This document shows positions 51,701 through 62,240 of a stretch of 64,000 bases of DNA, piece by piece. The stretch comes from Hydractinia symbiolongicarpus. Lineage: Eukaryota > Cnidaria > Hydrozoa > Anthoathecata > Hydractiniidae. The notes beneath the pieces are model-generated. The model was not told where the DNA came from. It ran no database searches and was given only the letters and a program-made list of their open reading frames with translations. Positions within the stretch are counted from its first letter, which is position 1; each line of letters begins with the position of its first letter. The position numbers and the translations under genes were made by a program. Location: the NCBI RefSeq assembly GCF_029227915.1, contig NC_079885.1, positions 744,001-808,000 of the forward strand, in the 5' to 3' direction.

Positions 51701-54365
51701 ATCAAAAATGAAAACATTTTTAAAAACTACAAGTCTCATGGGCTTTAGTGGTGAAATAATAATTTAAAAAATCGTTCGGAAAATGAGTTTACACCCTGGG
51801 TACTTTCTTATTATACTTTTGATTATACGGGCCGAGTCCAGGATTTACGGGAAATCGCAGGTTTTCGTTTGCCGGGGATTAAACTTCTTTTATTAAGCGT
51901 CTCATCGAAAATGAAAACATTTTTAAAAACTACAAGTCTCATGCGTTTTAGTGGTGAAAAAGTAATTTAAAAAATCGTTCGGGAAATGAGTTTACTTCCT
52001 GGGTACTTTCTTTGTATACTTTTGACTATACAGGCCCAGCCGGGATTTACGGGAAATCGCGGGTTTTCTTTTATTCACCGTCTCATCGAAAATGAAAACA
52101 TTTTTAAAAACTACAAGTCTCATGCGTTTTAGTGCTGAAAAAATAATTTAAAAAATCGTTCGGGAAATGAGTTTACTCCCTGGGTACTTTCTTTGTATAC
52201 TTTTGACTATACGGGCCAAGCCGGGATTTACGGGAAATCACGGGTTTTCGTTTGCCGGCGATTAAACTTCTTTTATTCAGCGTCTCATCGAAAATGAAAA
52301 CATTTTTAAAAACTACAAGTCTCATGCGTTTTAGTGGTGAAAAAGTAATTTAAAAAATCGTTCGGGAAATGAGTATACTTCCTGGGTACTTTCTTTGTAT
52401 ACTTTTGACTATACAGGCCCAGCCGGGATTTACGGGAAATCGCGGGTTTTCTTTTATTCACCGTCTCATCGAAAATGAAAACATTTTTAAAAACTACAAG
52501 TCTCATGCGTTTTAGTGCTGAAAAAATAATTTAAAAAATCGTTCGGGAAATGAGTTTACTCCCTGGGTACTTTCTTTGTATACTTTTGACTATACGGGCC
52601 AAGCCGGGATTTACGGGAAATCACGGGTTTTCGTTTGCCGGCGATTAAACTTCTTTTATTCAGCGTCTCATCAAAAATGAAAACATTTTTAAAAACTACA
52701 AGTCTCATGCGTTTTAGTGGTGAAAAAATAAATTTAAAAAATCGTTCCGGAAATGAGTTTACTCACTGGGTACTTTATTTGTACACTTTTGACTATACGG
52801 GCCGAGTCCGGGATTTACGGGAAATCGCAGATTTTCGTTTGCCGGCGATTAAACCTCTTTTATTCAGCGTCCCATCAAATATGAAAACATTTTTGAAAAC
52901 TACAAGTCTCATGCGTTTAGTGGTAAAAAAATAATATAAAAAATCGTTCGGGAAATGAGTTTACTCCCTGGGTACTTTCTTGTTATACTTTTGACTATAC
53001 GGGCCAAACCCGGGATTTACGGGAAATCGCGGGTTTTTGTTTGCCGGCGATTAAACTTCTTTTATTCAGCGTCTCATCAAAAATGAAAACATTTTTAAAA
53101 ACTACAAGTCTTATGCGTTTTAGTGGTGAAATAATAATTAAAAAAATCGCTTGGGAAATGAGTTTACTCCCTGGGTACTTTCTTTGTATACTTTTGACTA
53201 TACGGGCCGAGTCCAGGATTTACTGGAAATCGCAAGTTTTCGTTTGCCGGCGATTAAACTTCTTTTATTCACCGTCCCATCGAAAATGAAAACATTTTTA
53301 AAAACTACAAGTCTCATGCGTTTTAGTGCTGAAAAAATAATTTAAAAAATCGTTCGGGAAATGAGTTTACTCCATGGGTACTTTCTTTGTATACTTTTGA
53401 CTATACGTGCCGAGTCTGGGGTTTACGGGAAATCGCGGGTTTTCGTTTTCCGGCGATTAAACCTCTTTCATTAAGCGTCTCATCAAAAATGAAAACATTT
53501 TTGAAAACTACAAGTCTCATGGGCTTTAGTGGTGAAAGAATAATTTAAAAAATCGTTCGGGAAATGAGTTTACACCCTGGGTAGTTTCTTATTATACTTT
53601 TGACTATACGGGCCGAGTCCGGGATTTACGGGAAATCGCAGATTTTCGTTTGCCGGCGTTTAAACTTCTTTTATTCAGCGTCCCATCAAATATGAAAATA
53701 TTTTTGAAAACTACAAGTCTCATGCGTTTAGTGGTAAAAAAATAATATAAAAAATCGCTCGGGAAATGAGTTTACTCCCTGGGTACTTTCTTTTTATACT
53801 TTTGACTATACGGGTCAAGCCCGGGATTTACGGGAAATCGCGGGTTTTCGTTTGCCGGCGATTAAACTTCTTTTATTCAGCGTCTCATCAAAAATGAAAA
53901 CATTTTTAAAAACTACAAGTCTTATGCGTTTTTGTGGTGAAAAAATTATTTAAAAAATCGTTCTGGAAATGAGTTTACTCCCTGGGTACTTTCTTTGTAT
54001 ACTTTTGACTATACGGGCCGAGTCCGGGATTTACGGGAAATCGCGGGTTTTCGTTTGCCGGCGATTAAACTTCTTTTATTCAGCGTCTCATCAAAAATGA
54101 AAACATTTTTAAAAACTACAAGTCTCATGCGTTTTAGTGGTGAAAAAGTAATTTAAAAAATCGTTCGGGAAATGAATTTACTCCCTGGGTACTTTCTTTG
54201 TATACTTTTGACTATACGGGCCAAGCCCAGGATTTACGAGAAATCGCGGGTTTTCGTTTGCCGGCGATTAAACTTCTTTTATTCAGCGTCTCATCAAAAA
54301 TGAAAACATTTTTGAAAACTACAAGTCTCATGCGTTTTAGTGGTGAAAAAATAATTTAAAAAATC
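48780..54365 (-). repeat. Long segmental duplication, first copy (about 5.6 kb)
   Basis: The segment matches 54,365-58,980 unit by unit. The offset falls in steps from 5,593 bp (TCTAGA mark, 49,093 and 54,686) to 4,984 bp (50,613 and 55,597; 51,370 and 56,354) and then to 4,601 bp (52,635 and 57,236; 53,151 and 57,752). The steps of 609 and 383 bp equal three units and one normal plus one short unit. They correspond to internal tandem duplications present only in this copy, near 49.4-50.6 kb and 52.0-52.5 kb. Confidence 0.87.
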
Positions 54366-57300
54366 GTTCGGGAAATGAGTTTAATCCCTGGATACTTTCT
54401 TTGTATACTTTTGACTATACGGGCCAAGCCAGGATTTACGGGAAATCGCGGGTTTTCTTTTATTCAGCGTCTCATCAAAAATGAAAACATTTTTAAAAAC
54501 TACAAGTCTTATGCGTTTTAGTGGTGAAAAAATAATTTAAAAAATCGTTCTGGAAATGAATTTACTCCCTGGGTACTTTCTTTGTATACTTTTGACTATA
54601 CGGACCGAGTCCGGGATTTACGGGAAATCGCAGGTTTTCGTTTGCCGGCGATTAAACTGCTTTTATTCAGCGTCTCATCAAAAATGATAACATTCTAGAA
54701 AACTACAAGTCTCATGCGTTTTAGTGGTGAAATAATAATTTAAAAAATCGTTTGGGAAATGAGTTTACTCCCTGGGTACTTTCTTTGTATACTTTTGACT
54801 ATACGGGCCGAGGCCAGGATTTACGGGAAATCGCAGGTTTTCGTTTGCCGGCAATTAAACTTCTTTTATTCACCGTCTCATCAAAAATGAAAGCTTTTTA
54901 AAAAACTACAAGTGTCATGCGTGTTAGTGGTGAAAAAATAATTTAAAAAATCGTTCGGGAAATGAGTTTACTCCCTGGGTACTTTCTTTGTATACTTTTG
55001 ATTACACGGGCCGAGTCCAGGGTTTACGGGAAATGGCGGGTTTTCGTTTGCCGGCGATTAAACTTCTTTTATTCAGCGTCTCATCAAAAATGAAAACATT
55101 TTTAAAAACTACAAGTCTCATGGGCTTTAGTGGTGAAATAATAATTTAAAAAATCGTTCGGAAAATGAGTTTACACCCTGGGTACTTTCTTATTATACTT
55201 TTGATTATACGGGCCGAGTCCGGGATTTACGGGAAATCGCAGGTTTTCGTTTGCCGGCGATTAAACTTCTTTCATTCAGCGTCTCATCAAAAATGAAAAC
55301 ATTTTTGAAAACTACAAGTCTCATGCGTTTTAGTGGTGAAAATATAATTTAAAAAATCGTTCGGGAAATGAGTTTACTCCCTGGGTACTTTCTTTGTATA
55401 CTTTTGACTATACGGGCTGAGTGCGGGATTCACGGGAAGTCGCGGGTTTTCGTTTCCCGGCGATTAAACTTCTTTTATTCAGCGTCTCAGCAAAAATGAA
55501 AACATTTTTAAAAACTACAAGTCTCATGCGTTTTAGTGGTGAAAAAATAATTTAAAAAATCGTTCGGGAAATGAGTTTAATCCCTGGATACTTTCTTTGT
55601 ATACTTTTGACTATACGGGCCGAGTCCGGGATTTACGGGAAATCGCAGGTTTTCGTTTGCCGGCGATTAAACTTCTTTTATTCAGCGTCTCATCAAAAAT
55701 GAAAACATTTTTAAAAACTACAAGTCTCATGCGTTTTAGTGGTGAAATAATAATTTTAAAAATCGTTTGGGAAATGAGTTTACACCCTGGGTACTTTCTT
55801 TGTATACTTTTGACTATACGGGCCGAGTCCAGGATTTACGGGAAATCGCAGGTTTTCGTTTGCCGGCGATTAAACTTCTTTTATTCAGCGTCTCATCGAA
55901 AATGAAAACATTTTTAAAAACTACAAGTCTCATGCGTTTTAGTGGTGAAAAAGTAATTTAAAAAATCGTTAGGGAAATGAGTTTACTTCCTGGGTACTTT
56001 CTTTGTATACTTTTGACTATACGGGCCAAGCCGGGATTTACGGGAAATCGCGGGTTTTCTTTTATTCAGCGTCTCATCAAAAATGAAAACATTTTTAAAA
56101 ACTACAAGTCTTATGCGTTTTAGTGGTGAAAAAATAATTTAAAAAATCGTTCTGGAAATGAGTTTACTCCCTGGGTACTTTCTTTGTATACTTTTGACTA
56201 TACGGGCCGAGTCCGGGATTTACGGGAAATCGCAGGTTTTCGTTTGCCGGCGATTAAACTGCTTTTATTCAGCGTCTCATCAAAAATGATAGCATTCTTG
56301 AAAACTACAAGTCTCATGCGTTTTAGTGGTGAAATAATAATTTAAAAAATCGTTTGGGAAATGAGTTTACTCCCTGGGTACTTTCTTTGTATACTTTTGA
56401 CTATACGGGCCCAGTCCAGGATTTACGGCAAATCGCAGGTTTTCGTTTGCCGGCGATTAAACTTCTTTTATTCAAAGTCTCATCAAAAATGAAAACTTTT
56501 TTAAAAACTACAAGTGTCATGCGTTTTAGTGGTGAAAAAATAATTTAAAAAATCGTTCGGGAAATGAGTTTACTCCCTGGGTACTTTCTTTGTATACTTT
56601 TGATTATACGGGCCGAGTCCAGGGTTTACGGGAAATGGCGGGTTTTCGTTTGCCGGCGATTAAACTTCTTTTATTCAGCGTCTCATCAAAAATGAAAACA
56701 TTTTTAAAAACTACAAGTCTCATGGGCTTTAGTGGTGAAATAATAATTTAAAAAATCGTTCGGAAAATGAGTTTACACCCTGGGTACTTTCTTATTATAC
56801 TTTTGATTATACGGGCCGAGTCCAGGATTTACGGGAAATCGCAGGTTTTCGTTTGCCGGCAATTAAACTTCTTTTATTCAGCGTCTCATCGAAAATGAAA
56901 ACATTTTTAAAAACTACAAGTCTCATGCGTTTTAGTGGTGAAAAAGTAATTTAAAAAATCGTTCGGGAAATGAGTTTACTTCCTGGGTACTTTCTTTGTA
57001 TACTTTTGACTATACAGGCCAAGCCGGGATTTACGGGAAATCGCGGGCTTTCTTTTATTCACCGTCTCATCGAAAATGAAAACATTTTTAAAAACTACAA
57101 GTCTCATGCGTTTTAGTGCTGAAAAAATAATTTAAAAAATCGTTCGGGAAATGAGTTTACTCCCTGGGTACTTTCTTTGTATACTTTTGACTATACGGGC
57201 CAAGCCGGGATTTACGGGAAATCACGGGTTTTCGTTTGCCGGCGATTAAACTTCTTTTATTCAGCGTCTCATCAAAAATGAAAACATTTTTAAAAACTAC

Positions 57301-58980
57301 AAGTCTCATGCGTTTTAGTGGTGAAAAAATAAATTTAAAAAATCGTTCCGGAAATGAGTTTACTCACTGGGTACTTTATTTGTACACTTTTGACTATACG
57401 GGCCGAGTCCGGGATTTACGGGAAATCGCAGATTTTCGTTTGCCGGCGATTAAACTTCTTTTATTCAGCGTCCCATCAAATATGAAAACATTTTTGAAAA
57501 CTACAAGTCTCATGCGTTTAGTGGTAAAAAAATAATATAAAAAATCGTTCGGGAAATGAGTTTACTCCCTGGGTACTTTCTTGTTATACTTTTGACTATA
57601 CGGGCCAAACCCGGGATTTACGGGAAATCGCGGGTTTTTGTTTGCCGGCGATTAAACTTCTTTTATTCAGCGTCTCATCAAAAATGAAAACATTTTTAAA
57701 AACTACAAGTCTTATGCGTTTTAGTGGTGAAATAATAATTAAAAAAATCGCTTGGGAAATGAGTTTACTCCCTGGGTACTTTCTTTGTATACTTTTGACT
57801 ATACGGGCCGAGTCCAGGATTTACTGGAAATCGCAAGTTTTCGTTTGCCGGCGATTAAACTTCTTTTATTCACCGTCTCATCGAAAATGAAAACATTTTT
57901 AAAAACTACAAGTCTCATGCATTTTAGTGCTGAAAAAATAATTTAAAAAATCGTTCGGGAAATGAGTTTACTCCATGGGTACTTTCTTTGTATACTTTTG
58001 ACTATACGTGCCGAGTCTGGGGTTTACGGGAAATCGCGGGTTTTCGTTTTCCGGCGATTAAACCTCTTTCATTAAGCGTCTCATCAAAAATGAAAACATT
58101 TTTGAAAACTACAAGTCTCATGGGCTTTAGTGGTGAAAGAATAATTTAAAAAATCGTTCGGGAAATGAGTTTACACCCTGGGTACTTTCTTATTATACTT
58201 TTGACTATACGGGCCGAGTCCGGGATTTACGGGAAAACGCGGATTTTCGTTTGCCGGCGTTTAAACTTCTTTTATTCAGCGTCCCATCAAATATGAAAAT
58301 ATTTTTGAAAACTACAAGTCTCATGCGTTTAGTGGTAAAAAAATAATATAAAAAATCGCTCGGGAAATGAGTTTACTCCCTGGGTACTTTCTTTTTATAC
58401 TTTTGACTATACAGGTCAAGCCCGGGATTTACGGGAAATCGCGGGTTTTCGTTTGCCGGCGATTAAACTTCTTTTATTCAGCGTCTCATCAAAAATGAAA
58501 ACATTTTTAAAAACTACAAGTCTTATGCGTTTTTGTGGTGAAAAAATAATTTAAAAAATCGTTCTGGAAATGAGTTTACTCCCTGGGTACTTTCTTTGTA
58601 TACTTTTGACTATACGGGCCGAGTCCGGGATTTACGGGAAATCGCGGGTTTTCGTTTGCCGGCGATTAAACTTCTTTTATTCAGCGTCTCATCAAAAATG
58701 AAAACATTTTTAAAAACTACAAGTCTCATGCGTTTTAGTGGTGAAAAAGTAATTTAAAAAATCGTTCGGGAAATGAATTTACTCCCTGGGTACTTTCTTT
58801 GTATACTTTTGACTATACGGGCCAAGCCCAGGATTTACGAGAAATCGCAGGTTTTCGTTTGCCGGCGATTAAACTTCTTTTATTCAGCGTCTCATCAAAA
58901 ATGAAAACATTTTTGAAAACTACAAGTCTCATGCGTTTTAGTGGTGAAAAAATAATTTAAAAAATCGTTCGGGAAATGAG
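54365..58980 (-). repeat. Long segmental duplication, second copy (about 4.6 kb)
   Basis: Compact copy of the preceding segment. Shared rare marks include ATGATAGCATTCTTG (51,303 and 56,287), TTCAAAGTCTC, ATCGCTTGGG, TTTATTTGTACAC and ATACGTGCCGAG. Differences are single bases, such as CGGGCCCAGTCC at 56,407 and CATGCATTTTAG at 57,918. It ends about 30 bp before inversion junction 2, so the end of the duplication and the inversion breakpoint nearly coincide. Confidence 0.87.
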
Positions 58981-58994
58981 TTTACTCCCTGGGT

Positions 58995-59035
58995 ACTTTC
59001 TTTGTATACTTTACTTTTCATTTTTGATGAGACGC
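58995..59035. other. Inversion junction 2
   Basis: The reverse-complement unit runs normally through CTTTGTATACTTT (to 59,012). It is followed by AC and then forward unit sequence TTTTCATTTTTGATGAG from 59,015. The phases do not mirror each other: the inverted side stops near unit position 118 and the forward side begins near position 20. A fold-back here would have a loop of about 100 bases. The forward side begins with TTTTC, the same five bases that end the inverted segment at junction 1, as expected for the two ends of one inversion. The origin of the two bases AC (59,013-59,014) is unclear. Confidence 0.9.
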
Positions 59036-60209
59036 TGAATAAAAGCAGTTTAATCGCCGGCAAACGAAAACCTGCGATTTCCCTAAATCCCGGACTCGGC
59101 CCGTATAGTCAAAAGTATACAAAGAAAGTACCCAGGGAGTAAACTCATTTCCTGAACGATTTTTTAAATTATTTTTTCACCACTAAAACGCATGAGACTT
59201 GTAGTTTTCAAAAATGTTTTCATTTTTGATGAGACGCTTAATGAAAGAGGTTTAATCGCCGGCAAACGAAACCCGCGTTTTCCCGTAAATCCGGGGCTTG
59301 GCCCGTATAGTCGAATGTATACAAAGAAAGTACCCAGGGAGTAAACTCATTTCCCGAACGATTTTTTAAATTTTTTTTCACCACTAAAACGCATGAGACT
59401 TGTAGTTTTCAAAAATGTTTTCATTTTTGATGAGACGCTTAATGAAAGAGGTTTAATCGCCGGCAAACGAAACCCGCGTTTTCCCGTAAATCCGGGGCTT
59501 GGCCCGTATAGTCGAATGTATACAAAGAAAGTACCCAGGGAGTAAACTCATTTCCCGAACGATTTTTTAAATTTTTTTTTCACCACTAAAACGCATGAGA
59601 CTTGTAGTTTTCAAAAATGTTTTCATTTTTGATGAGACGGTTAATGAAAGAGGTTTAATCGCCGGAAAACGAAAACCCGCGATTTCCCGTAAATCCCGGG
59701 CTTGGCCCGTATAGTCAAAAGTATAAAAAGAAAGTACCCAGGGAGTAAACTCATTTCCAAAACGATTTTTTAAATTATTTTTTTACCACTAAACGCATGA
59801 GACTTGTAGTTTTCAAAAATATTTTCATTTTTGATGGGACGCTGAATAAAAGAAGTTTAATCGCCGGCAAACGATTTCCCGTAAATCCCGGACTCGGCCC
59901 GTATAGTCGAATGTATACAAAGAAAGTACCCAGGGAGTAAACTCTTTTCCCGAACGATTTTTTAAATTTTTTTTTCACCACTAAAACGCATGAGACTTGT
60001 AGTTTTCAAAAATGTTTTCATTTTTGATGAGACGATGAATAAAAGAAGTTTAATCGCCGGCAAACGAAAACCCGCGATTTCCCGTAAATCCCGGCATGGC
60101 CCGTATAGTCAAAAGTATACAAAGAAAGAACCCAGGGAGTAAACTCATTTCCCGAACGATTTTTTAAATTACTTTTTCACCACTAAAACGCATGAGACTT
60201 GTAGTTTTT

Positions 60210-60227
60210 AAAAATGTTTTCATTTTT
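60210..60227 (+). repeat. Short perfect hairpin in each unit (example)
   Basis: AAAAATG, a TTTT loop and CATTTTT form a perfect 7-bp inverted repeat at unit positions 13-30. It recurs in most units of all three blocks. A second variant (AAAAATATTTTCATATTT, for example near 2,848 and 3,660) breaks this pairing but gives another perfect stem, AAATAT with ATATTT, in a register shifted by two bases. The inverted repeat is seen directly. Cruciform formation or protein binding is not shown. Confidence 0.75.
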
Positions 60228-60272
60228 GATGAGACGCTGAATAAAAGAAGTTTAATCGCCGGCAAACGAAAA

Positions 60273-60306
60273 CCCGCGATTTCCCGTAAATCCCGGACTC
60301 GGCCCG
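60273..60306 (+). repeat. Helically spaced CCCG cluster (example)
   Basis: Four CCCG motifs start at 60,273, 60,283, 60,292 and 60,303, spaced 10, 9 and 11 bp, about one DNA turn each. Units with the one-base-shorter CCCGGCTTGG form have spacing 10, 9, 10. The cluster is the GC-rich centre of the unit and is bordered by AT-rich sequence. Known nucleosome sequence preferences make rotational positioning plausible, but this is inferred. Confidence 0.7.
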
Positions 60307-61740
60307 TATTGTCAAAAGTATACAAAGAAAGTACCCAGGGAGTAAACTCATTTCCAGAACGATTTTTTAAATTATTTTTTCACCACTAAAACGCATAAGA
60401 CTTGTAGTTTTTAAAAATGTTTTCATTTTTGATGAGACGCTGAATAAAAGAAGTTTAATCGCCGGCAAACGAAAACCCGCGATTTCCCGTAAATCCTGGG
60501 CTTGACCCGTATAGTCAAAAGTATAAAAAGAAAGTACCCAGGGAGTAAACTCATTTCTCGAACGATTTTTTATATTATTTCTTTACCACTAAACGCATGA
60601 GACTTGTAGTTTTCAAAAATATTTTCATATTTGATGGGACGCTGAATAAAAGAAGTTTAAACGCCGGCAAACGAAAATCCGCGATTTCCCGTAAATCCCG
60701 GACTCGGCCCGTATAGTCGAATGTATAAAAAGAAAGTACCCAGGGAGTAAACTCTTTTCGCGAACGATTTTTTAAAGTTTTTTTTCACCACTAAAACGCA
60801 TGAGACTTGTAGTTTTCAAAAATGTTTTCATTTTTGATGAGACGCTTAATGAAAGAGGTTTAATCGCCGGAAAACGAAAACCCGCGATTTTCCGTAAATC
60901 CCGGGCTTGGCCCGTATAGTCGAATGTATACAAAGAAAGTACCCTGTGAGTAAACTCATTTCCAGAACGATTTTTTAAATTATTTTTTCACCACTAAAAC
61001 GCATAAGACTTGTAGTTGTTAAAAATGTTTTCATTTTTGATGAGACGCTGAATAAAAGAAGTTTAATCGCCGGCAAACGAAAACCCGCGATTTCCCGTAA
61101 ATCCCGGCTTGGCCCGTATAGTCAAAAGTATACAAAGAAAGTACCCAGGGAGTAAACTCATTCCCCGAACGATTTTTTAAATTATTTTTTCACCACTAAA
61201 ACGCATGAGACTTGTAGTTTTCAAAAATATTTTCATTTTTGATGAGACGCTGAATAAAAGAAGTTTAATCGCCGGCAAACGAAAACCCGCGATTTCTCGT
61301 AAATCCCGGGCTTGGCTCGTATAGTCAAAAGTATACAAAGAAAGTACCCAGGGAGTAAATTCATTTCCCGAACGATTTTTTAAATTACTTTTTCACCACT
61401 AAAACGCATGAGACTTGTAGTTTTTAAAAATGTTTTCATTTTTGATGAGACGCTGAATAAAAGAAGTTTAATCGCCGGCAAACGAAAACCCGCGATTTCC
61501 CGTAAATCCCGGACTCGGCCCGTATAGTCAAAAGTATACAAAGAAAGTACCCAGGGAGTAAACTCATTTCCAGAACGATTTTTTAAATTATTTTTTCACC
61601 ACTAAAACGCATAAGACTTGTAGTTTTTAAAAATGTTTTCATTTTTGATGAGACGCTGAATAAAAGAAGTTTAATCGCCGGCAAACAAAAACCCGCGATT
61701 TCCCGTAAATCCCAGGCTTGACCAGTATAGTCAAAAGTAT

Positions 61741-61830
61741 AAAAAGAAAGTACCCAGGGAGTAAACTCATTTCCCGAACGATTTTTTATATTATTTTCAT
61801 ATTTGATGGGACGCTGAATAAAAGAAGTTT
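61741..61830 (+). repeat. Unit with private 44-bp deletion
   Basis: The T-class unit goes straight from TTTTTTATATTATTTT to CATATTTGATGGG. About 44 bp carrying the CACTAAACGCATGAG motif and the unit start are missing. ATTTT occurs at both edges of the lost segment in intact T units, which suggests a short-homology deletion. It was not seen elsewhere in the window, so it is recent or confined to this locus. Confidence 0.8.
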
Positions 61831-62189
61831 AAACGCCGGCAAACGAAAATCCGCGATTTCCCGTAAATCCCGGACTCGGCCCGTATAGTCGAATGTATAC
61901 AAAGAAAGTACCCAGGGAGTAAACTCTTTTCCCGAACGATTTTTTAAATTTTTTTTTCACCACTAAAACGCATGAGACTTGTAGTTTTCAAAAATGTTTT
62001 CATTTTTGATGAGACGCTTAATGAAAGAGGTTTAATCGCCGGAAAACGAAAACCCGCGATTTCCCGTAAATCCCGGGCTTGGCCCGTATAGTCGAATGTA
62101 TACAAAGAAAGTACCCTGTGAGTAAACTCATTTCCAGAACGATTTTTTAAATTATTTTTTCACCACTAAAACGCATAAGACTTGTAGTT

Positions 62190-62240
62190 TTTAAAAATGT
62201 TTTCATTCTTGATGTCGCCGGCAAACGAAAACCCGCGATT
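62190..62240 (+). repeat. Unit with private 24-bp deletion
   Basis: TTCATTCTTGATG joins directly to TCGCCGGC near 62,214. The 24 bp with GACGCTGAATAAAAG and GTTTAA are missing, and I see no clear homology at the edges. The loss differs from the widespread 21 bp deletion because it keeps GCCGGC. It was found only here. Confidence 0.8.

Larger units (their letters stand above)
17578..59012 (-). repeat. Satellite array block 2, same unit, inverted
   Basis: About 205 copies of the same unit in the opposite direction, over 41.4 kb without a break. On the + strand each copy reads as the reverse complement, with landmarks such as CTACAAGTCTCATGCG, CTCCCTGGGTACTTTC and CGGGCCGAGTCC. The variant classes match block 1: the 21 bp-deleted unit, the ATATTTTCATATTT unit, and the unit carrying TTCGACTATACGGG with CTCACAGGGTAC. 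Both blocks therefore come from one diversified array. HOR structure is richer here than in block 1, including the longest duplications. No gene or mobile element was seen inside it. Confidence 0.97.
60198..60400 (+). repeat. Reference satellite unit, 203 bp
   Basis: This full unit of exactly 203 bp is close to the common form and serves as the numbering standard used here (position 1 is the C of CTTGTAG). Its parts are: an AT-rich hairpin at positions 13-30; CTGAATAAAAG at 40-50; the palindrome GCCGGC at 61-66; a GC-rich tract with CCCG at 76, 86, 95 and 106; the palindrome GTATAC at 121-126; ACCCAGGGAG near 137-145; CGAACGATTTTTTAAATT near 159-176; and CACCACTAAAACGCATGAGA at the end. GC is about 37%. 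I do not recognise the family, and it does not resemble 5S rRNA or tRNA. Confidence 0.92.
59013..60600 (+). repeat. Block 3 start, marker units and paired L units
   Basis: The first unit has AAAGCAGTTT, the shortened TTCCCTAAATCCC (59,079-59,090) and TTTCCTGAACG. Two nearly identical L units with CGAAACCCGCGTTTTCCCG follow, 202 bp apart (59,267 and 59,469). A GACGGTTAATG unit comes next (near 59,637). The unit at 59,800-59,990 has lost 10 bp near 59,873, joining CAAACG directly to ATTTCCCG. Ordinary units follow. Confidence 0.85.

Noticed and set aside
17578-59012. Several small inversions instead of one large one
   Set aside because: All units between the two junctions read on the minus strand. 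Plus-direction frames there, and minus-direction ones elsewhere, are shadow frames rather than changes of unit direction.
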